The translations under genes were made by a program, and so were the position numbers. DNA of 64,000 bases, taken from Balanoglossus misakiensis (lineage: Eukaryota > Hemichordata). Under the pieces are notes generated by a model that made no database searches, was not told the DNA's origin, and saw only the letters and a program-made list of their open reading frames with translations. Within the stretch, counting starts at the first letter, position 1, and each line of letters begins with the position of its first letter. Shown here piece by piece: positions 62,975-64,000 of the stretch. Location of the stretch: contig CM082578.2 of NCBI GenBank assembly GCA_040954595.2, positions 4,278,001 to 4,342,000 of the forward strand, in the 5' to 3' direction.

Positions 62975-63757
62975 CGACCGGTATCGTTGCTATGACTCAC
63001 TATGGATGTAGATTGACTCAAATTTGCATTTGCTCTTTTCCATTTTATTCGGAAGCCATGTTTGCCTGAGCGGCAATGTCTTTGGCGCTATTGTTCATGT
63101 GTATAACAAACTGCCAGCTATAAACTCTAAGCGGCATTTGGTGACGCTTTTCATTCTAGTATACCGTAGCGTAGTTTACCTTCATATAACCACCCTGAAT
63201 AAATAACAATCAGATATTTTAATGGGAATATTCACTGGAATGCTGTCTACAAATTTAAACAACTGAAAAATAAACTTACGAAACGTTTGATGTTATCGTC
63301 GTCGTAACACTTCTCTGTAAAACAGAACATACACCTTTAGATGAAGTGTCTATACGGGTCATATTCTACTGACGCAAAGGTATAAACAACCCAAACAGGA
63401 CGTACGCGAATGCTACCTGATATAAACGTACAAATTATTTAAAATCTACTCAAATATCGTTAGGTAGCTAATATGTATTTCTCACAATTGACTATATAGC
63501 CTACAACAAACAACAAACTAAAATATCATCGTGAGTGAGTGTATGTTTTACACAATAATTTGTAGAAAAGGAGACAAGTTTCTCACCACAGGTGGGAACG
63601 CATTCAAAATCACTGTCCCACATGTAATTCTCGGGACAGAAGCAGCCTTCATTTTCAAGTCCCGAGCATTCCGTTGGCGAATCCTGGTTATAGCATGTCT
63701 CAATGCAGTCAGAGCCACATGTGCTGTATATGCTGTTTGCCGGACAGTCGGGAGGTG
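56824..63757 (-). CDS. VWF/gel-forming-mucin-like secreted protein, C-terminal 14 exons, 5'-partial
   Basis: Exons from 5' to 3': 63757-63587, 63314-63280, 62913-62745, 62605-62492, 62127-62023, 61296-61189, 60537-60497, 60005-59945, 59425-59367, 59037-58897, 58561-58475, 58242-58102, 57596-57551 and 57164-56824. They join in phase to 538 residues and a stop. Order of modules: a TIL domain, a VWC domain, three serial half-VWC modules ending CC-x-x-EC-G or similar, a CPLG..CGC..C segment, a second VWC (DPCRSCDC ... GECCGTC), a VWC-like CXXC block and a C-terminal cystine knot. This closely parallels the C-terminal end of von Willebrand factor and gel-forming mucins, where the knot drives disulphide dimerisation in the ER and the protein is secreted. 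The N-terminal VWD assemblies expected of the family would lie right of the window. Which family member it represents cannot be decided. Confidence 0.88.
57320..57372. repeat. Poly-T/poly-G composite run
   Basis: 34 T, one C, then 18 G, in the intron between VWF/mucin-like exons m and n. Likely length-unstable and difficult to sequence. Confidence 0.9.
57551..57596 (-). CDS. VWF/mucin-like exon m
   Basis: 46 nt, encoding LYVVKNDSSNCCQYC plus one base, the CC-x-x-C end before the cystine knot. Confidence 0.82.
58102..58242 (-). CDS. VWF/mucin-like exon l
   Basis: 141 nt, phase 0-0, encoding NPCDKIMCRRDNDGIPRLYP and CPEFDREKCKAP. It is the C-terminal VWC-like block preceding the cystine knot. 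Confidence 0.86.
58475..58561 (-). CDS. VWF/mucin-like exon k
   Basis: 87 nt, phase 0-0, encoding VEEYIEPEEGECCGTCVVTK and CKDDSGVYE. GECCGTC closes the VWC domain. Confidence 0.88.
58897..59037 (-). CDS. VWF/mucin-like exon j (VWC)
   Basis: 141 nt, phase 0-0, encoding PGTMDLVGGDPCRSCDCLED and GFYRLECSRQICRQTEQGHC. Confidence 0.88.
59367..59425 (-). CDS. VWF/mucin-like exon i
   Basis: 59 nt, encoding VKREVCIWNNTSTNQLEEVD; enters in phase 1 and leaves in phase 0 at GTGAGT. It is the opening of the second VWC domain. Confidence 0.85.
59492..59699. mobile_element. MITE family B copy 4, TTAA-flanked
   Basis: The ends are TTAAAGACATACGGTCATC and GATGACCATGTACCTTTAA with TTAA on both sides. The core shares CACAGATTTTCAG-GGGTGG and GCGCCATCATA with copy 2. 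It lies in the intron between VWF/mucin-like exons h and i. Confidence 0.8.
59945..60005 (-). CDS. VWF/mucin-like exon h
   Basis: 61 nt, encoding GHTSELVQINEECGCFENKC plus one base. It resolves the phase between exons g and i and continues the CPLG ... CGC ... C segment typical of VWF. Confidence 0.8.
60233..60249. repeat. Poly-C run (17 bp)
   Basis: Run of C in the intron between VWF/mucin-like exons g and h. Confidence 0.88.
60497..60537 (-). CDS. VWF/mucin-like exon g
   Basis: 41 nt, encoding VCSCPEVTEIECPL; enters in phase 1 and leaves in phase 0 at a GTAAGT donor. Confidence 0.8.
61189..61296 (-). CDS. VWF/mucin-like exon f (half-VWC module)
   Basis: 108 nt, class 1-1, encoding VCETSKCPSPSRDCAPFHES and ADACCPEFEC. 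Confidence 0.86.
62023..62127 (-). CDS. VWF/mucin-like exon e (half-VWC module)
   Basis: 105 nt, class 1-1, encoding VCKPCPNVVLPVCEVYESME and DDDCCFKYRC. Confidence 0.86.
62492..62605 (-). CDS. VWF/mucin-like exon d (half-VWC module)
   Basis: 114 nt, class 1-1, encoding VCDPDGCPPESYQPTPECAT and a DCCNKSEC end. Confidence 0.85.
62745..62913 (-). CDS. VWF/mucin-like exon c (VWC domain)
   Basis: 169 nt. It encodes NECRTCTCLSGGTIYCTDVE and CLSPRHWQSAPGQCCPTYEC, the VWC consensus (C-x2-C-x-C ... CCP-x-C). Its acceptor is preceded by a (GAT)n run instead of a pyrimidine tract. Confidence 0.9.
62923..62974. repeat. (ATC)n microsatellite
   Basis: About 17 units. On the gene strand it reads (GAT)n and stops about 10 bp before the acceptor of VWF/mucin-like exon c. 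Confidence 0.95.
63280..63314 (-). CDS. VWF/mucin-like exon b
   Basis: 35 nt, encoding EKCYDDDNIKRF; enters in phase 1 and leaves in phase 0. It supplies the first cysteine of the following VWC domain. Confidence 0.72.
63587..63757 (-). CDS. VWF/mucin-like exon a (TIL domain)
   Basis: 171 nt, class 1-1. It encodes PPDCPANSIYSTCGSDCIET, then GCFCPENYMWDSDFECVP, the trypsin-inhibitor-like pattern found after VWD/C8 in VWF and mucins. Confidence 0.9.
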
Positions 63758-64000
63758 CTAAAGGGAGAAAATACAGTGATTAACTTCAATCGCCAAAATG
63801 CAATAAGACTAAGATTTTATGTCGTAAAGGCTGTTCTTCAATTTGTGGTATATCTCAATTATATGTTGTACGGGAACTTTTCGGGGGGGGGGGGGCAATT
63901 TTATTCGGCCACTATCGGGAATCGACGTATTTTATCGTTGATTAAAATAAGTTATTCTTGATAACTCCATGGATTTATGAACGCGCGTGATGTCCATTCT

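Overview
The window is eukaryotic genomic DNA from an animal. Coding sequence is split into short exons with GT-AG introns. Intergenic and intronic DNA is full of short inverted-repeat elements, microsatellites and homopolymer runs. The gene content (a DENND6 orthologue close to the vertebrate form, a DEG/ENaC channel carrying PAN/Apple domains, and a VWF/mucin-type protein with VWC, TIL and CTCK modules) suggests a marine invertebrate, most likely an invertebrate deuterostome such as a hemichordate, amphioxus or echinoderm. The species cannot be fixed from sequence alone.

Layout. (1) 964-15505, minus strand: the first 12 coding exons (397 codons) of DENND6, a DENN-domain Rab GEF; its 3' end lies beyond the left edge. 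Its introns hold TTAA-flanked MITEs, TA-flanked MITEs, a ~245-bp degenerate tandem repeat, foldback elements, and a decayed antisense DIRS-type tyrosine-recombinase retrotransposon that was itself hit by a MITE. (2) 15.5-36.8 kb: 21 kb with no confidently recognised gene, only repeats, three strong palindromes, microsatellites and two weak coding candidates. (3) 36814-53615, plus strand: a complete 14-exon DEG/ENaC channel gene. The exons join in phase to exactly 903 codons including the stop. It has the expected N-terminal HG motif, TM1, finger/thumb cysteines, and TM2 with the GxS filter. Its extracellular domain also contains a private 60-nt exon encoding a furin-type polybasic site, followed by three PAN/Apple domains and an acidic linker. 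Intron 7 holds a 3.35-kb TTAA-flanked element with palindrome-bearing subterminal repeat arrays. (4) 53.6-56.8 kb: convergent intergenic space with one unexplained open frame. (5) 56824-63757, minus strand: the last 14 exons (538 residues plus stop, in phase throughout) of a large secreted VWF/gel-forming-mucin-like protein (TIL, VWC, serial half-VWC modules, VWC, CTCK). Its 5' part lies beyond the right edge.

The three genes have no evident shared pathway: DENND6 acts in endosomal Rab signalling, the channel sits at the plasma membrane, and the VWF-like protein is extracellular. The most unusual item is the channel, where an apparently protease-cleavable linker and three adhesive-type PAN modules have been placed, as class 1-1 exons, between the first palm strand and the finger of a DEG/ENaC subunit.
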